Shown: positions 17,772-27,782, numbered from the stretch's first letter. The stretch: DNA of 64,000 bases from Pseudomonas gingeri (GCF_013386115.1 NZ_JACAOR010000006.1:62001-126000), one strand, 5' to 3'. A program made the numbers and translations. Notes: generated from the letters alone by a model not told the origin.

Positions 17772-18452
17772 CTAGTCCAGCAGGTCCAGTTGCAGATGCG
17801 CCGCCACCGCTTCGGCCGTGGCCGCCTTGAGCTTCGGCACCCGTCCCAGGCACGGCGCGGGCAGGCGCTCCGCCAGCGTCGCGAGGTTTTCTTCCAGACG
17901 AGAGGTCTTCGGGTCGATGATATTGGCGACCCAGCCGGCCAGTTGCAGGCCATCACGGGCAATCGCCTCGGCGGTCAGCAAGGCATGGCTGATGCAGCCA
18001 AGGCGCACCCCGACCACCAGGATCACCGGCAGCCCCAAGCCCTGGGCCAGGTCCGACAGATTGGCCTGGTCCGCCAGGGGCACCCGCCAGCCGCCGGCGC
18101 CCTCGATCAGGGTGAAGTCGGCATTTTTCGCCAGCACCTCACGCATCGGCCCCAGCAGCGATTGCACGGTCAAGGCGACGCCCGCCTCGCGCGCCGCCAG
18201 ATGCGGAGCGATGGCCGGTTCGAAGGCCACCGGATTGACCTCGGCATAGGACAGCGGCACCGAGCACTCGGCCATCAATGCCAGGGCATCGGCGTTGCGC
18301 AGGCCCTTGGGTGTCACTTCGCAACCGGAGGCCACCGGCTTGCCGGCCGCCGTACTCAACCCGGCTACCCGCGCAGCGTGCAACAGGCCCGCGGCGATGG
18401 TGGTCTTGCCGACATCGGTATCCGTGCCGGTCACAAAATAGGCTGCACTCAT
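17772..18452 (-). CDS. bioD: Dethiobiotin synthase
   Basis: 226 aa. It closes the ureido ring of dethiobiotin from DAPA, CO2 and ATP. The P-loop [10 protein letters not shown] lies at residues 9-18, and [10 protein letters not shown] near residue 120 is the second conserved block. Last gene of bioBFHCD; its start overlaps the bioC stop by four bases (GTGA/ATGA-type coupling). Confidence 0.95.
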   Translation of the reverse strand: MSAAYFVTGTDTDVGKTTIAAGLLHAARVAGLSTAAGKPVASGCEVTPKGLRNADALALMAECSVPLSYAEVNPVAFEPAIAPHLAAREAGVALTVQSLLGPMREVLAKNADFTLIEGAGGWRVPLADQANLSDLAQGLGLPVILVVGVRLGCISHALLTAEAIARDGLQLAGWVANIIDPKTSRLEENLATLAERLPAPCLGRVPKLKAATAEAVAAHLQLDLLD

Positions 18453-19261
18453 AGCGGCTTCTCCAGCACGGCGTAGACCACCTGATAGGTCGCCGGCAAA
18501 CCCTGCTCCTGGCGAAATTGCTCGTACGCGTTCATCAGCCCGAGAATCCGTGCCCGGCCCGTCAGTCCGCCCGGCCGTCCGGGATTGAGGTTATGCGCGC
18601 CCAGGGCCTTGAGTTCATGGGTCAGGCTGCGCACATCGGGGTAATACAGGACCTGCGGCCGGCTTTCCAGGCTCAGCACCCGCAGGCCACTGGCCGCGCA
18701 CAGGCGCTCATAGTCGGCGAATTCGCGGAAACGATTGACGTGGACCATGCCATCCACGGCCCGCCAGCTGTCGCGCAACTCCTGCAAGGTGCCGACACAC
18801 AGGCTGGCAAAGGCCATCACGCCGCCTGGCTGCAGGACCCGTCGGGCCTCATTGAGCACTGCCGCGAAATCCGCGCACCATTGCACCGCCAGGCTGGAGA
18901 ACACCAGCGCACAGCTCTGCGCCTGCAACGGCAACCGCTCCGCATCCCCGGCGATAAAGTGCCGGGCGCCCCCCAGGGGCCGGGCGTGCTCGAGCATGCC
19001 CTCGGCGATATCCAGCGCCAGCCCGCGCTCCTCACCGAATCGGGCACCCAGCGCGCGGGTGAAATACCCCGTGCCGCAGCCGACATCGAGCCAGCGCGAC
19101 GGCTTCAGTGGCGCCGGCAAGCGCAGCAACAGTTCGTGTCCGACATCGCGTTGCAACTCGGCAACGCTGTCATAGCTGGCGGCCGCACGGGAAAACGAAG
19201 CCGCGACCTGACGCTTGTCGGGCAGGCCGCCCGGCAACGGTGGGTGGGAAAGATCAGTCAT
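18449..19261 (-). CDS. bioC: Malonyl-ACP O-methyltransferase BioC
   Basis: 270 aa. SAM-dependent methyltransferase that caps malonyl-ACP so that the fatty acid pathway can build the pimeloyl chain of biotin. SAM-binding motif [16 protein letters not shown], then [11 protein letters not shown] typical of BioC. The ATG at 19261 (MTDLSHPP) is chosen; the open frame continues 84 bases upstream into bioH. It overlaps the end of bioH by eight bases and the start of bioD by four. Confidence 0.94.
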   Translation of the reverse strand: MTDLSHPPLPGGLPDKRQVAASFSRAAASYDSVAELQRDVGHELLLRLPAPLKPSRWLDVGCGTGYFTRALGARFGEERGLALDIAEGMLEHARPLGGARHFIAGDAERLPLQAQSCALVFSSLAVQWCADFAAVLNEARRVLQPGGVMAFASLCVGTLQELRDSWRAVDGMVHVNRFREFADYERLCAASGLRVLSLESRPQVLYYPDVRSLTHELKALGAHNLNPGRPGGLTGRARILGLMNAYEQFRQEQGLPATYQVVYAVLEKPL

Positions 19262-19985
19262 CACCGGACTCATGCAGAAAAGCCTGGATGGCCCCGGCCA
19301 CTCCGTGGGGGTCCTCCAGAAGAAAGGCGTGGCCGGCCTGCTCAATCAGGCCGACTTCAACATCCGGCAACAACGCCAGCAACGCAGCCGCGGCCTCGGC
19401 CGGGACCAGGCCATCGAGCCCGGCGAACAGATGCAACTGCGGTCCACGGTAGGCTTGCAGGGCCTCGCGGGTATCCAGTTGCGCCAGCACTTCCAGGCCG
19501 CTCAACAAGACCTGGGCAGCGCTGTTCGGCGCGCCACTCGACAGCAGACGCGACTGCCCACGCGGGTCCGCGCTGCCCTGGGCACACAGCAGGCTGAAGC
19601 GCTTGAGGGTGGCCTGGGGCTGCTCGCGGCAGCCGGCGAGGAACTGATCGAACGTCTCGTTGGCCATCGCGCTGGGCCAGCCGTCGCTGACGACGAAGCA
19701 CGGGTTGCTCGCCAATGTCAGCAAGCCGCAGCAACGATCGCCACGACGCGCCGCCAGCTCCGAGGCGAGCATCCCACCCAGGGACCAGCCGCCCAGCCAG
19801 GTATCCTCCGGCAGGGTCGCATCCAGTTCCTCGATCCATTGCCCCAGCTCACCGGAGTCCAGTTCCGGCAGCGGTTCGATTTCCACCCGCAGGCGCTCGT
19901 CCAGCCCGCGCAAGGCGGCCGCCAGCGGCTCCAGCGGTGAAACACCGAGGCCCCAACCGGGCAACAGGATCAGACGATCACGCAT
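19254..19985 (-). CDS. bioH: Pimeloyl-ACP methyl ester esterase BioH
   Basis: 243 aa alpha/beta hydrolase. It removes the methyl cap from pimeloyl-ACP methyl ester, ending chain synthesis. The nucleophile elbow GGWSLGGM carries the catalytic serine and ILLPGWGLG is the N-terminal oxyanion strand. The ATG at 19985 overlaps the bioF stop by eight bases, matching the tight spacing of the operon; a longer form from 20006 is possible. Confidence 0.92.
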   Translation of the reverse strand: MRDRLILLPGWGLGVSPLEPLAAALRGLDERLRVEIEPLPELDSGELGQWIEELDATLPEDTWLGGWSLGGMLASELAARRGDRCCGLLTLASNPCFVVSDGWPSAMANETFDQFLAGCREQPQATLKRFSLLCAQGSADPRGQSRLLSSGAPNSAAQVLLSGLEVLAQLDTREALQAYRGPQLHLFAGLDGLVPAEAAAALLALLPDVEVGLIEQAGHAFLLEDPHGVAGAIQAFLHESGDD

Positions 19986-21168
19986 GGTGTGGCTCCAACG
20001 GCTCATGGGGACCCAGCAACCTGGAACATTCTGCCAATCCTTCTAACAATAGCTGCACCTGCGCTTCACTGTGGGCGGCGGACAAGGTCACCCGCAAACG
20101 CGCGCTGCCGGCGGGCACGGTCGGCGGACGAATCGCAGTGACCATCAGCCCGCGCTCGCGCAGTAACTGCGAGAAACGCAGCGCCCGTCCGGCATCGCCG
20201 ATCAGGATCGGCTGGATCGGCGTGAAGCTGTCCATCAGTGCCAGGCCGATCTGCAGCGCGCCCTCGCGGAACTGGCGGATCAATGCATCCAGATGTGCCC
20301 GCCGCCAGTGTTCGGTGCGCAGCAACTCCAGGCTTTTCAGGGTGGCGCAGGCCAGCGCCGGTGGCTGGCTGGTGGTGTAGATATAGGGGCGGGCGAACTG
20401 GATCAGGCTCTCGATCAACTCTTCGCTGCCGGCGACAAACGCCCCCGCCGTGCCAAACGCCTTGCCCAGGGTGCCGACCAGCACCGGCACGTCCTCCTGG
20501 CTCAGGCCGAAGTGCTCGACGATCCCGCCACCGTTGGCGCCCAGCGGGCCGAAGCCATGGGCGTCATCGACCATCAGCCAGGCGCCCCGGGCCCGGGTCT
20601 CACGGGCCAGGGCCGGCAGGTCGGCGAGATCGCCGTCCATGCTGAACACCCCGTCGGTGACCACCAGCGTATTGCCGGTGGCCTTTTCCAGGCGCTTGGC
20701 GAGGCTCCCGGCGTCGTTGTGCAGATAGCGGTTGAAACGCGCGCCCGAGAGCAGCCCGGCGTCCAGCAGCGAGGCGTGGTTGAGACGGTCTTCCAGCACC
20801 GTGTCGCCCTGCCCGACCAGCGCCGTGACCGTACCGAGGTTGGCCATGTAGCCGGTGGTGAACAACAGCGCCCGAGGCCGTCCAGTGAGGTCGGCGAGGG
20901 CTTCTTCCAGCGCATGGTGCGGGCCGCTGTGGCCGATCACCAGGTGCGACGCCCCGCCACCCACGCCCCAGCGCGCCGCGCCGGCCTGCCAGGCTTCGAT
21001 CACCTGCGGGTGATTGGCCAGCCCCAGGTAGTCGTTGTTGCAGAAAGCCAGCAGCCGCCGGCCATCGACCACCACGTCCGGCCCCTGGGGGCTGTCGAGC
21101 AGCGGTCGCTGGCGATAGAGGTTTTCGGCACGACGGGCAGCCAGGCGTGCAGAGAGATCGAAGGACAT
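19978..21168 (-). CDS. bioF: 8-amino-7-oxononanoate synthase
   Basis: 396 aa PLP enzyme condensing pimeloyl-ACP with L-alanine. The Schiff-base lysine lies in [13 protein letters not shown], with [11 protein letters not shown] and [13 protein letters not shown] as other alpha-oxoamine synthase motifs. The length fits BioF. A REPIN fills most of the 163-bp gap to bioB upstream; bioH follows with overlap. Confidence 0.96.
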   Translation of the reverse strand: MSFDLSARLAARRAENLYRQRPLLDSPQGPDVVVDGRRLLAFCNNDYLGLANHPQVIEAWQAGAARWGVGGGASHLVIGHSGPHHALEEALADLTGRPRALLFTTGYMANLGTVTALVGQGDTVLEDRLNHASLLDAGLLSGARFNRYLHNDAGSLAKRLEKATGNTLVVTDGVFSMDGDLADLPALARETRARGAWLMVDDAHGFGPLGANGGGIVEHFGLSQEDVPVLVGTLGKAFGTAGAFVAGSEELIESLIQFARPYIYTTSQPPALACATLKSLELLRTEHWRRAHLDALIRQFREGALQIGLALMDSFTPIQPILIGDAGRALRFSQLLRERGLMVTAIRPPTVPAGSARLRVTLSAAHSEAQVQLLLEGLAECSRLLGPHEPLEPHHA

Positions 21169-21210
21169 GGGCGCCTCGCAGATGCAATCTCAGGAACACA
21201 ACATGACCTT

Positions 21211-21299
21211 GTGGGAGCCGGGCTTGCCCGCGAAGCTCTTGGCGACCTCAAGGACGCCTTCGCGGCGACGCGGCATGCCGACAAGCCCGGCTCCCACAG
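21211..21299. repeat. REPIN between bioB and bioF
   Basis: GTGGGAGCCGGGCTTGCCCG (left) and the inverted GACAAGCCCGGCTCCCAC (right) surround a second pair of CTTCGCGGCG half-motifs. It lies inside the bioBFHCD transcription unit. Confidence 0.85.
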
Positions 21300-21331
21300 G
21301 TTGTGTGTTCCCGCAGGAAGGACGGAGTGGA

Positions 21332-22387
21332 TCAGACCGCAGCGTTATAGAACTGCTCGCTGCTCTTCTGCTCCACCAGCGCCTGCTCGATGGCCGCCTG
21401 GTGCACTTCGTCGGCGTGCTCTTCACGGGCTTCCGGCTGGATGCCCAGGCGGGCGAACAGTTGCATGTCCTTGTCGGCCTGCGGGTTGGCGGTGGTCAGC
21501 AGCTTGTCGCCGTAGAAAATCGAGTTCGCGCCGGCCAGGAATGCCAGGGCCTGCATCTGCTCGTTCATCGCCTCGCGACCCGCCGACAGGCGCACGTGGG
21601 ATTTGGGCATGAGGATCCGCGCCACCGCCAGCATGCGGATGAAATCGAACGGATCGACATCATCGGCGTTTTCCAGCGGCGTACCGGCGACCTTCACCAG
21701 CATGTTGATCGGCACCGACTCCGGGTGCTCCGGCAGGTTGGCCAGTTGGATCAGCAGCCCGGCGCGGTCATCGAGGGACTCGCCCATGCCGAGGATGCCG
21801 CCGGAGCAGATCTTCATGCCGGCATCACGCACGTAGGCCAGGGTCTGCAAGCGTTCGCCGTAGGTGCGGGTGGTGATGATGCTGCCGTAGAACTCCGGCG
21901 AGGTATCGAGGTTGTGGTTGTAGTAGTCGAGACCGGCCTCGGCCAGGGCGGCGGTCTGGTCCTGGTCGAGACGCCCCAGGGTCATGCAGGTTTCCAGGCC
22001 CATGGCCTTCACGCCCTTGACCATCTGCAGCACGTAGGGCATGTCCTTGGCCGACGGATGTTTCCACGCCGCGCCCATGCAGAAGCGGGTCGAACCGATG
22101 GCCTTGGCCCGTGCGGCTTCTTCCAGCACCTTCTGCACTTCCATCAGCTTTTCTTTTTCCAGCCCGGTGTTGTAGTGGCCGGACTGTGGACAGTACTTGC
22201 AGTCTTCCGGGCAGGCACCGGTCTTGATCGACAGCAGGGTCGACACTTGCACGCGATTGGCATCGAAGTGCGCGCGGTGCACGCTCTGGGCCTGGAACAG
22301 CAGGTCGTTGAACGGCTGGACAAACAGCGCCTTGACCTCGGCCAAAGACCAATCGTGACGCAAAGTGGCGGTGATGCTGGCGCTCAT
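21332..22387 (-). CDS. bioB: Biotin synthase
   Basis: 351 aa radical SAM enzyme inserting sulfur into dethiobiotin. The Cys motif [10 protein letters not shown] gives C59, C63 and C66. [14 protein letters not shown] and [11 protein letters not shown] are BioB signatures. The start ATG at 22387 has AAGGAA upstream and gives the standard pseudomonad N-terminus [13 protein letters not shown]; the frame is open to 22579 but runs through the promoter. First gene of the leftward bio operon, divergent from comF, with a BirA-type operator over its -35. Confidence 0.97.
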   Translation of the reverse strand: MSASITATLRHDWSLAEVKALFVQPFNDLLFQAQSVHRAHFDANRVQVSTLLSIKTGACPEDCKYCPQSGHYNTGLEKEKLMEVQKVLEEAARAKAIGSTRFCMGAAWKHPSAKDMPYVLQMVKGVKAMGLETCMTLGRLDQDQTAALAEAGLDYYNHNLDTSPEFYGSIITTRTYGERLQTLAYVRDAGMKICSGGILGMGESLDDRAGLLIQLANLPEHPESVPINMLVKVAGTPLENADDVDPFDFIRMLAVARILMPKSHVRLSAGREAMNEQMQALAFLAGANSIFYGDKLLTTANPQADKDMQLFARLGIQPEAREEHADEVHQAAIEQALVEQKSSEQFYNAAV

Positions 22388-22463
22388 CGGCGGAGTTCCT
22401 TGTTTTATGCTGGGCAAGCGGCGGGGCAAGCAATACCCACAACCGCGACACGGATGCTCGGCA

Positions 22464-22517
22464 TATTTAAGGAAGCGACATGGACTGTCAACCACATAAC
22501 AAATCACAGGTTTACAT
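22464..22517 (-). promoter_or_regulatory. bioB promoter with BirA-type biotin operator
   Basis: On the minus strand a perfect -35 TTGACA (22486-22491) and -10 TAAATA (22464-22469) are 16 bp apart. Covering the -35 is CTGTCAACC-N15-GGTTTACAT (22485-22517), close to the proteobacterial BirA operator TTGTAAACC-N14-16-GGTTTACAA. The core half-sites match 7 of 8 bases. The operator falls inside the first codons of comF. Confidence 0.82.
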
Positions 22518-23217
22518 TTGGTTAAAAAACAAACAGATCTGTTTATTATGCGATGAGCCCGGTGACAGCAGTCATCCACTCTGCACGCCCTGTGAAAGCG
22601 AACTGCCCTGGCTGCTGGACGGCTGCCAGACCTGCGCCCTGCCCCTGCCGATGTCCGGCCTGACCTGCGGCCACTGCCTGAAGCGGCCGCCCAGCTTCGA
22701 ACAGGTGATCGCCCCCTGGACCTACCGCTTCCCGGTGGACAGCCTGATCACCCGCTTCAAGCACCAGAGCCAATGGCCGCTGGGACGCCTGCTCGCCGAG
22801 CTGCTGGCCGAGGCCCTGCGCGAGCGTTTCGACACCGGCCTGCCCCGCCCGGACCTGTTGCTGCCGGTACCCCTGGCGATCAGGCGCCAGCGCCAACGCG
22901 GCTACAACCAGGCGGCGATGCTGATGGACTGGCTGGGCCAAAGCCTGGAAATCCCCGTGGATGAACACCGTTTGCTGCGTATTCAGGACACGGTGGCGCA
23001 GCAGGACCTGGACGCCAGGGCACGCCGGCGCAACCTGCTGAACGCCTTTGCCCTGGCGCCCGGCGCCCGGGTCGAGGGCCTGCACCTGGCCCTGGTCGAC
23101 GACGTGCTGACCACCGGCGCCACCGCCGAAAGCCTCGCCCGCCTGCTGCTCAAGGCCGGTGCCCGGCGCATCGACGTCTATTGCCTGGCGCGCACGCCGG
23201 CCCCACAAAGCCGCTAG
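22480..23217 (+). CDS. ComF-family phosphoribosyltransferase-like protein
   Basis: 245 aa. An N-terminal double zinc finger ([24 protein letters not shown], residues about 21-67) is followed by a phosphoribosyltransferase fold with [18 protein letters not shown]. ComF proteins act in natural transformation and related processes in other bacteria, and GntX is the E. coli relative. Role in this organism is unproven. The ATG at 22480 gives [12 protein letters not shown], which I recall as conserved in pseudomonad homologues, so the biotin operator lies in coding sequence. A shorter product would lack any good start before the first Cys pair. Confidence 0.88.
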   Translation: MDCQPHNKSQVYIWLKNKQICLLCDEPGDSSHPLCTPCESELPWLLDGCQTCALPLPMSGLTCGHCLKRPPSFEQVIAPWTYRFPVDSLITRFKHQSQWPLGRLLAELLAEALRERFDTGLPRPDLLLPVPLAIRRQRQRGYNQAAMLMDWLGQSLEIPVDEHRLLRIQDTVAQQDLDARARRRNLLNAFALAPGARVEGLHLALVDDVLTTGATAESLARLLLKAGARRIDVYCLARTPAPQSR

Positions 23218-23219
23218 TT

Positions 23220-23303
23220 GTGGGAGCTGGCTTGCCAGCGATGAGGCCCGTGAGCCTTGTATCGCCTGACCAGCCGCCATCGCCAGCAAGCCGGCTCCTA
23301 CAA
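23220..23303. repeat. REPIN after comF
   Basis: TGGGAGCTGGCTTGCCAGCG (left) and GCCAGCAAGCCGGCTCC (right), an inverted REP doublet. A partial extra core TGGGAGCTGGCTTGA follows at 23346. Together they fill the gap to modE. Confidence 0.8.
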
Positions 23304-23416
23304 GGTTGTGACTACCTCATATGCAGCGCCGAAGCCCACATGTTGTGGGAGCTGGCTTGACGCCACCGACGCCGAAAGGCACCTTGCCTGGCACCTCTAC
23401 CGTTCGAAGCTCGCCC

Positions 23417-24181
23417 ATGTCCCTGCCCGTCCTGCTCACTCAACATATCGTCCGTCGCCCGCAGCGCATTGCCCTGCTGCAACATATCGCCGAGCAGGGT
23501 TCGATCACCCGTGCGGCGAAAAGCGCCGGCTTGAGCTACAAGGCGGCGTGGGACGCTATCGATGAACTGAACAACCTGGCGCAGAAGCCACTGGTGGAAC
23601 GCAGTGTCGGCGGCAAGGGCGGCGGCGGGGCAAAGCTGTCGGCCGAGGGCGAGCGGGTATTGCGCCTGTACCAGCGCCTGCAAGTCATCCAGGCCCAGGT
23701 GCTGGAAGCCGCCGAGGACGCCAGTGACCTCGACCTGCTCGGGCGCCTGATGCTGCGTACCAGCGCCCGCAACCAACTGCATGGCACCGTGATCGCGATC
23801 GACAGCCACGGGCGCAATGACCTGATCCGCCTGGAACTAGCCGGCGGCCTGACCCTGCAGGCGCAGATCACCCACGACAGCACCCTCAGGCTGGAACTGG
23901 AAATCGGCACCCAGGTGGTCGCCCTGATCAAGGCCGGCTGGCTGGAATTGATCGCCCCGCAGGCCTCAGTAACACCTGGACACAATTGTCTCGGTGGTCT
24001 TGTCGAGGAAATTCTCGAGGACGAAAGCGGGCCTTCGGAGGTCAGGATCGCCCTGCCGAACGGACAAACCCTTTGCGCCCTGGCCGGGCCAGAACAGTTG
24101 GCCGCCCTCGGCCTCGCGGCGGGAAGCCCGGTGCAGACGCAGTTTGCGCCGTCCCTCGTATTGCTGGGTACACCGTTGTGA
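23417..24181 (+). CDS. modE: ModE-family molybdate-responsive regulator
   Basis: 254 aa. N-terminal winged HTH (ALLQHIAEQGSITRAAKSAG, then LSYKAAWDAIDELNN) as in ModE, followed by two TOBE/MOP-type molybdate-binding domains (about 115-185 and 190-254; RTSARNQLHGTVIAID begins the first). It represses molybdate uptake genes when molybdate is bound. No modABC gene is adjacent, so it is an orphan regulator. The ATG at 23417 is chosen because the longer frame to 23321 is REP sequence. Confidence 0.9.
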   Translation: MSLPVLLTQHIVRRPQRIALLQHIAEQGSITRAAKSAGLSYKAAWDAIDELNNLAQKPLVERSVGGKGGGGAKLSAEGERVLRLYQRLQVIQAQVLEAAEDASDLDLLGRLMLRTSARNQLHGTVIAIDSHGRNDLIRLELAGGLTLQAQITHDSTLRLELEIGTQVVALIKAGWLELIAPQASVTPGHNCLGGLVEEILEDESGPSEVRIALPNGQTLCALAGPEQLAALGLAAGSPVQTQFAPSLVLLGTPL

Positions 24182-24184
24182 CCT

Positions 24185-24250
24185 CATCACCGGCAAGCCG
24201 GCTTCCACAACAGCCCGCCTGCCTCCGGTAGGAACCGGCTTGCCAACGAT
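24185..24250. repeat. Degenerate REP doublet after modE
   Basis: CACCGGCAAGCCGGCTTCCAC and the inverted TAGGAACCGGCTTGCCAACG. This is a diverged REP pair in the 154-bp gap before phoX. Confidence 0.7.
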
Positions 24251-24277
24251 CGATCCAGCAACACTCGCGACTTTTTC

Positions 24278-24295
24278 CTGCAACAAATCCGTCAT
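24278..24295 (+). promoter_or_regulatory. Candidate Pho box upstream of phoX
   Basis: CTGCAACAAATCCGTCAT matches 13 of 18 positions of the enterobacterial PhoB box CTGTCATAAAACTGTCAT. The right half is nearly perfect. It lies 41-58 bp before the start codon. A weak -10-like TCACTA follows at 24302-24307. Confidence 0.55.
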
Positions 24296-24335
24296 CCCCC
24301 CTCACTAAGGTGACCGCTTAACCGCAGGGAGCCTG

Positions 24336-26240
24336 ATGATGAAACTACTAGAAGAAAACCAATCCACCGACCTCGAGCAGATGGTCGGCCTCAGCCGCCG
24401 TGGCTTTATCAGTGCCGGTGCCCTGTGCGGCGCGGCGATGTTCCTCGGTGGCAACCTGCTGACCCGCAGCGTGATGGCCGCCAGCGTCAGCGCCGCCTCC
24501 GGCAAGCTGCTGGGCTTCGACAGCATTGCCGCCGCCACCAGCGACAGCCTGACCCTGCCGCCCGGCTATACCTCGTCGGTACTGATCAGCTGGGGCCAGC
24601 CCCTGGAGAAGAACGGCCCGGCCTTCGACCCCAGCGGCAACGGCACCGCCAAGGCCCAGGAAGTCCAGTTCGGCGACAACAACGACGGCATGAGCCTGTT
24701 CCCGTTCCCCGGCGACGACAACCGTGCGCTGATGGCGATCAACAACGAATACACCAACTACCGTTACCTCTACCCCCACGGCGGCCAGCCGAAATCCCTC
24801 GAAGACGTGCGCAAGGCCCAGGCCAGCGAAGGCGTCTCGGTGATCGAAGTGCGGCGCAAGGGCGAGCAATGGCAGTTCGTCCAGGGTTCCTCCTACAACC
24901 GACGCATCCACGGCAACACGCCGATCAGATTCGGCGGCCCGGCAGCCGGCCATCCCTGGCTGCAGACCAAGGCCGACAAGCAGGGGCGCAAAGTCCTCGG
25001 CACCTTCCAGAACTGCGCCAACGGCAAGACGCCGTGGGGCACCTACCTGACCTGCGAAGAGAACTTCACCGACTGCTTCGGCAGCAGCAACGCCGAACAG
25101 AAATTCGATGCCGGGCAAAAACGCTATGGCGTGGTCGCCACCAGCAAGGAGATCAACTGGCACCTGCACGACCCGCGTTTCGACATGGCCCTGAACCCCA
25201 ACGAACTCAACCGTCACGGCTGGGTGGTGGAGATCGATCCGTTCGACCCGCAGTCCACTCCGGTCAAGCGCACCGCCCTCGGTCGCTTCAAGCACGAGAA
25301 CGCCGCCCTGGCCGAAACCCGCGACGGTCGCGCCGTGGTCTACATGGGCGACGATGAACGCGGCGAGTTCATCTACAAGTTCATCAGCCGCGACAAGATC
25401 AACCACAAGAATGCCAAAGCCAACCGCGACCTGCTGGATCACGGCACCTTGTACGTCGCCCGTTTCGACAATGGCGACGGCAACCCGGATCGACCCAAGG
25501 GCGCGGGCGAATGGGTCGAGCTGACCTTCGGCAAGAACGGCATCGATGCCAACAGCGGCTTTGCCAGCCAGGCCGAAGTACTGATCCACGCCCGGCTGGC
25601 CGCCAGCGTGGTCAAGGCGACGCGCATGGACCGTCCGGAGTGGATCGTCGTCAGCCCCATCGACGGCCAGGTCTACTGCACCCTGACCAACAACGCCAAG
25701 CGCGGCGAAGACGGCCAGCCGGTGGGCGGGCCGAACCCACGGGAGAAAAACGTCTACGGGCAGATCCTGCGCTGGCAGGCCGCGGGTAACGATCATGGTG
25801 CCCTGCGCTTTGACTGGGACCTGTTCGTGGTCGCCGGCAACCCGGGCGTGCATGCCGGCACCGCCAAGGGCGGCTCGTCGAACATCACCCCGCAGAACAT
25901 GTTCAACAGCCCGGACGGCCTGGGTTTCGACAAGGCCGGTCGGCTGTGGATCCTCACGGACGGCGACTACAGCAACGCCGGCGACTTCGCCGGCATGGGC
26001 AACAACCAGATGCTTTGCGCCGACCCGGCGACCGGCGAAATCCGTCGCTTCATGGTCGGCCCGGTGGGTTGCGAAGTCACCGGCATCAGCTTCGCGCCGG
26101 ACCAGAAGACCCTGTTCGTCGGCATCCAGCATCCGGGTGAAAACGGCGGTTCGACCTTCCCCGAGCATCTGCCGAACGGCAAGCCGCGCTCGTCGGTGAT
26201 GGCGATCCGGCGGGAAGACGGCGGGATCGTCGGCGCCTGA
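24336..26240 (+). CDS. phoX: PhoX-family alkaline phosphatase (Tat-exported)
   Basis: 634 aa. A twin-arginine signal, SRRGFISAGALCGAAMFLGG (R21, R22), precedes a PhoX/DUF839 domain with LPPGYTSSVLISWG, PWGTYLTCEENFTDCFG, SPDGLGFDKAGRLWILTDG and FVGIQHPGENGG. PhoX enzymes are calcium/iron-dependent phosphomonoesterases released or anchored outside the inner membrane. A second ATG at 24339 is an alternative start with better spacing from GGAG. Single gene, preceded by a possible Pho box and followed by an array of REP-derived repeats. Confidence 0.9.
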   Translation: MMKLLEENQSTDLEQMVGLSRRGFISAGALCGAAMFLGGNLLTRSVMAASVSAASGKLLGFDSIAAATSDSLTLPPGYTSSVLISWGQPLEKNGPAFDPSGNGTAKAQEVQFGDNNDGMSLFPFPGDDNRALMAINNEYTNYRYLYPHGGQPKSLEDVRKAQASEGVSVIEVRRKGEQWQFVQGSSYNRRIHGNTPIRFGGPAAGHPWLQTKADKQGRKVLGTFQNCANGKTPWGTYLTCEENFTDCFGSSNAEQKFDAGQKRYGVVATSKEINWHLHDPRFDMALNPNELNRHGWVVEIDPFDPQSTPVKRTALGRFKHENAALAETRDGRAVVYMGDDERGEFIYKFISRDKINHKNAKANRDLLDHGTLYVARFDNGDGNPDRPKGAGEWVELTFGKNGIDANSGFASQAEVLIHARLAASVVKATRMDRPEWIVVSPIDGQVYCTLTNNAKRGEDGQPVGGPNPREKNVYGQILRWQAAGNDHGALRFDWDLFVVAGNPGVHAGTAKGGSSNITPQNMFNSPDGLGFDKAGRLWILTDGDYSNAGDFAGMGNNQMLCADPATGEIRRFMVGPVGCEVTGISFAPDQKTLFVGIQHPGENGGSTFPEHLPNGKPRSSVMAIRREDGGIVGA

Positions 26241-26249
26241 TAAACCGCT

Positions 26250-26547
26250 TTCGCGGGCAAGCCCGCTCCCACATGGGTGCTGTCGTTCACAGGAAAACCT
26301 TACGACACAGCACCTATGGGAGCAGGCAAGGCCGCCCCCACATGGGGGCTGTCGGTTACAGGAAAGCCTTGCGACACAGCACCTATGGGAGCAGGCAAGG
26401 CCGTCCCCACATGGGGGCTGTCGGTTACAGGAAAATCTTACGACACAGCACCTGTGGGAGCAGGCAAGGCCGTCCCCACATGGGGGCTGTCGGTTACAGG
26501 AAAACCTTACGACACAGCACCTGTGGGAGCGGGCTTGCCCGCGAAGA
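26250..26547. repeat. Four-copy 69-bp tandem array bounded by REP cores
   Basis: ACATGGG starts units at 26271, 26340, 26409 and 26478, exactly 69 bp apart. Each unit contains GGCTGTCGGTTACAGGAAAA and ACGACACAGCACCT. The outer ends keep the canonical TTCGCGGGCAAGCCCG and CGGGCTTGCCCGCGAA. The internal units carry an altered CAGGCAAGGCCG in place of that core. The array is an expanded REPIN; its continuous reading frames are a by-product of the period being a multiple of three. Confidence 0.9.
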
Positions 26548-26670
26548 GGCCCGCCCAGCCACCCCATTTCCCAGCCCGCGACAGCGACTGGAACAGTCAC
26601 CACACTTCATGGCCCCGGTGCGCTAACATGCTTGGCCGGACGCGGCAGCCTGCTGCGCGCAGGAGCCAGT

Positions 26671-27645
26671 ATGTCCCACCCGTTTGAAACACTTACCCCC
26701 GACCTGGTGCTCGACGCCGTGGAAAGCATCGGCTTTCTCAGCGACGCCCGCGTACTCGCGCTCAACAGCTACGAAAACCGCGTCTATCAGGTGGGCATCG
26801 AAGATGGCGAACCACTGATCGCCAAGTTCTATCGGCCCCAGCGCTGGACCAACGAAGCCATTCTCGAAGAACACCGCTTCACCTTCGAACTGGCCGAGTG
26901 CGAAGTCCCCGTCGTCGCGCCGATGATCCACAACGGCGAAAGCCTGTTCGAGCATGCCGGCTTTCGCTTCACCCTGTTTCCCCGTCGCGGCGGTCGCGCC
27001 CCGGAGCCGGGCAATCTCGACCAGCTCTATCGCCTGGGCCAACTGCTCGGTCGCCTGCATGCCGTCGGCGCCACCCGTCCGTTCGAACACCGCGAAGCCC
27101 TCGGGGTGAAGAATTTCGGCCAGGACTCCCTGACCACCCTGCTCGAAGGCAACTTCATCCCGCGCAGCCTGCTGCCCGCCTACGAGTCGGTGGCCCGTGA
27201 CCTGCTCAAGCGCGTGGAACAGGTCTACAAGGAAACCCCGCACCAGAACATCCGCATGCACGGCGACTGCCACCCCGGCAACATGATGTGCCGCGACGAG
27301 ATGTTCCATATCGTCGACCTCGATGACTGCCGCATGGGCCCCGCCGTCCAGGACCTGTGGATGATGCTCGCCGGCGACCGCCAGGAATGCCTCGGCCAGC
27401 TCTCGGAACTGATGGACGGCTACAGCGAGTTCCACGACTTCAATCCCCGTGAGCTGGCGCTGATCGAACCCCTGCGCGCCTTGCGCCTGATGCACTACAG
27501 CGCCTGGCTGGCCCGCCGCTGGGACGACCCGGCGTTTCCCCACAGCTTCCCGTGGTTCGGCAGCGAACGTTACTGGGGCGACCAGGTGCTGGCCTTGCGC
27601 GAACAACTTTCCGCGCTGAATGAAGAACCTCTGAAATTATTCTGA
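26671..27645 (+). CDS. srkA: Stress-response kinase SrkA (YihE family)
   Basis: 324 aa. Ser/Thr kinase of the aminoglycoside phosphotransferase fold, which in E. coli protects from MazF-linked and envelope-stress death. HGDCHPGNMM carries the catalytic Asp and VDLDDCRMGP the metal-binding Asp. NSYENRVYQVG forms the nucleotide loop. The ATG at 26671 has AGGAG nine bases upstream. Monocistronic, between two REP clusters. Confidence 0.92.
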   Translation: MSHPFETLTPDLVLDAVESIGFLSDARVLALNSYENRVYQVGIEDGEPLIAKFYRPQRWTNEAILEEHRFTFELAECEVPVVAPMIHNGESLFEHAGFRFTLFPRRGGRAPEPGNLDQLYRLGQLLGRLHAVGATRPFEHREALGVKNFGQDSLTTLLEGNFIPRSLLPAYESVARDLLKRVEQVYKETPHQNIRMHGDCHPGNMMCRDEMFHIVDLDDCRMGPAVQDLWMMLAGDRQECLGQLSELMDGYSEFHDFNPRELALIEPLRALRLMHYSAWLARRWDDPAFPHSFPWFGSERYWGDQVLALREQLSALNEEPLKLF

Positions 27646-27686
27646 CGGTTGTGGCAGGATTTGCTGACAATGGCGTCTGAAAAGAC

Positions 27687-27782
27687 GCCATCGCTGGCAA
27701 GCCAGCTCCCACAGTGAAGAGGCAACAGTCCGTTGCCCTCCAGCCGTTCCCGCAACCTGTAGGAGCTGGCTTGCCAGCGATA
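27687..27782. repeat. REPIN between srkA and rarD
   Basis: CCATCGCTGGCAAGCCAGCTCCCAC and the inverted GTAGGAGCTGGCTTGCCAGCGA are separated by about 50 bp. Confidence 0.8.

Noticed and set aside
26250..26547. A CRISPR array
   Set aside because: The repeats are directly adjacent 69-bp units with no unique spacers and no cas genes nearby; the ends are REP cores.
24348..26603. A 751-codon open frame opposite phoX, running into the 69-bp array
   Set aside because: phoX has a Tat signal and family motifs; the antisense frame continues into repeat DNA.
26273..26687. Repeating peptides such as MGAVGYRKTLRHST in several frames
   Set aside because: They arise because the 69-bp repeat unit is a multiple of three; there is no ribosome site and no conserved start.
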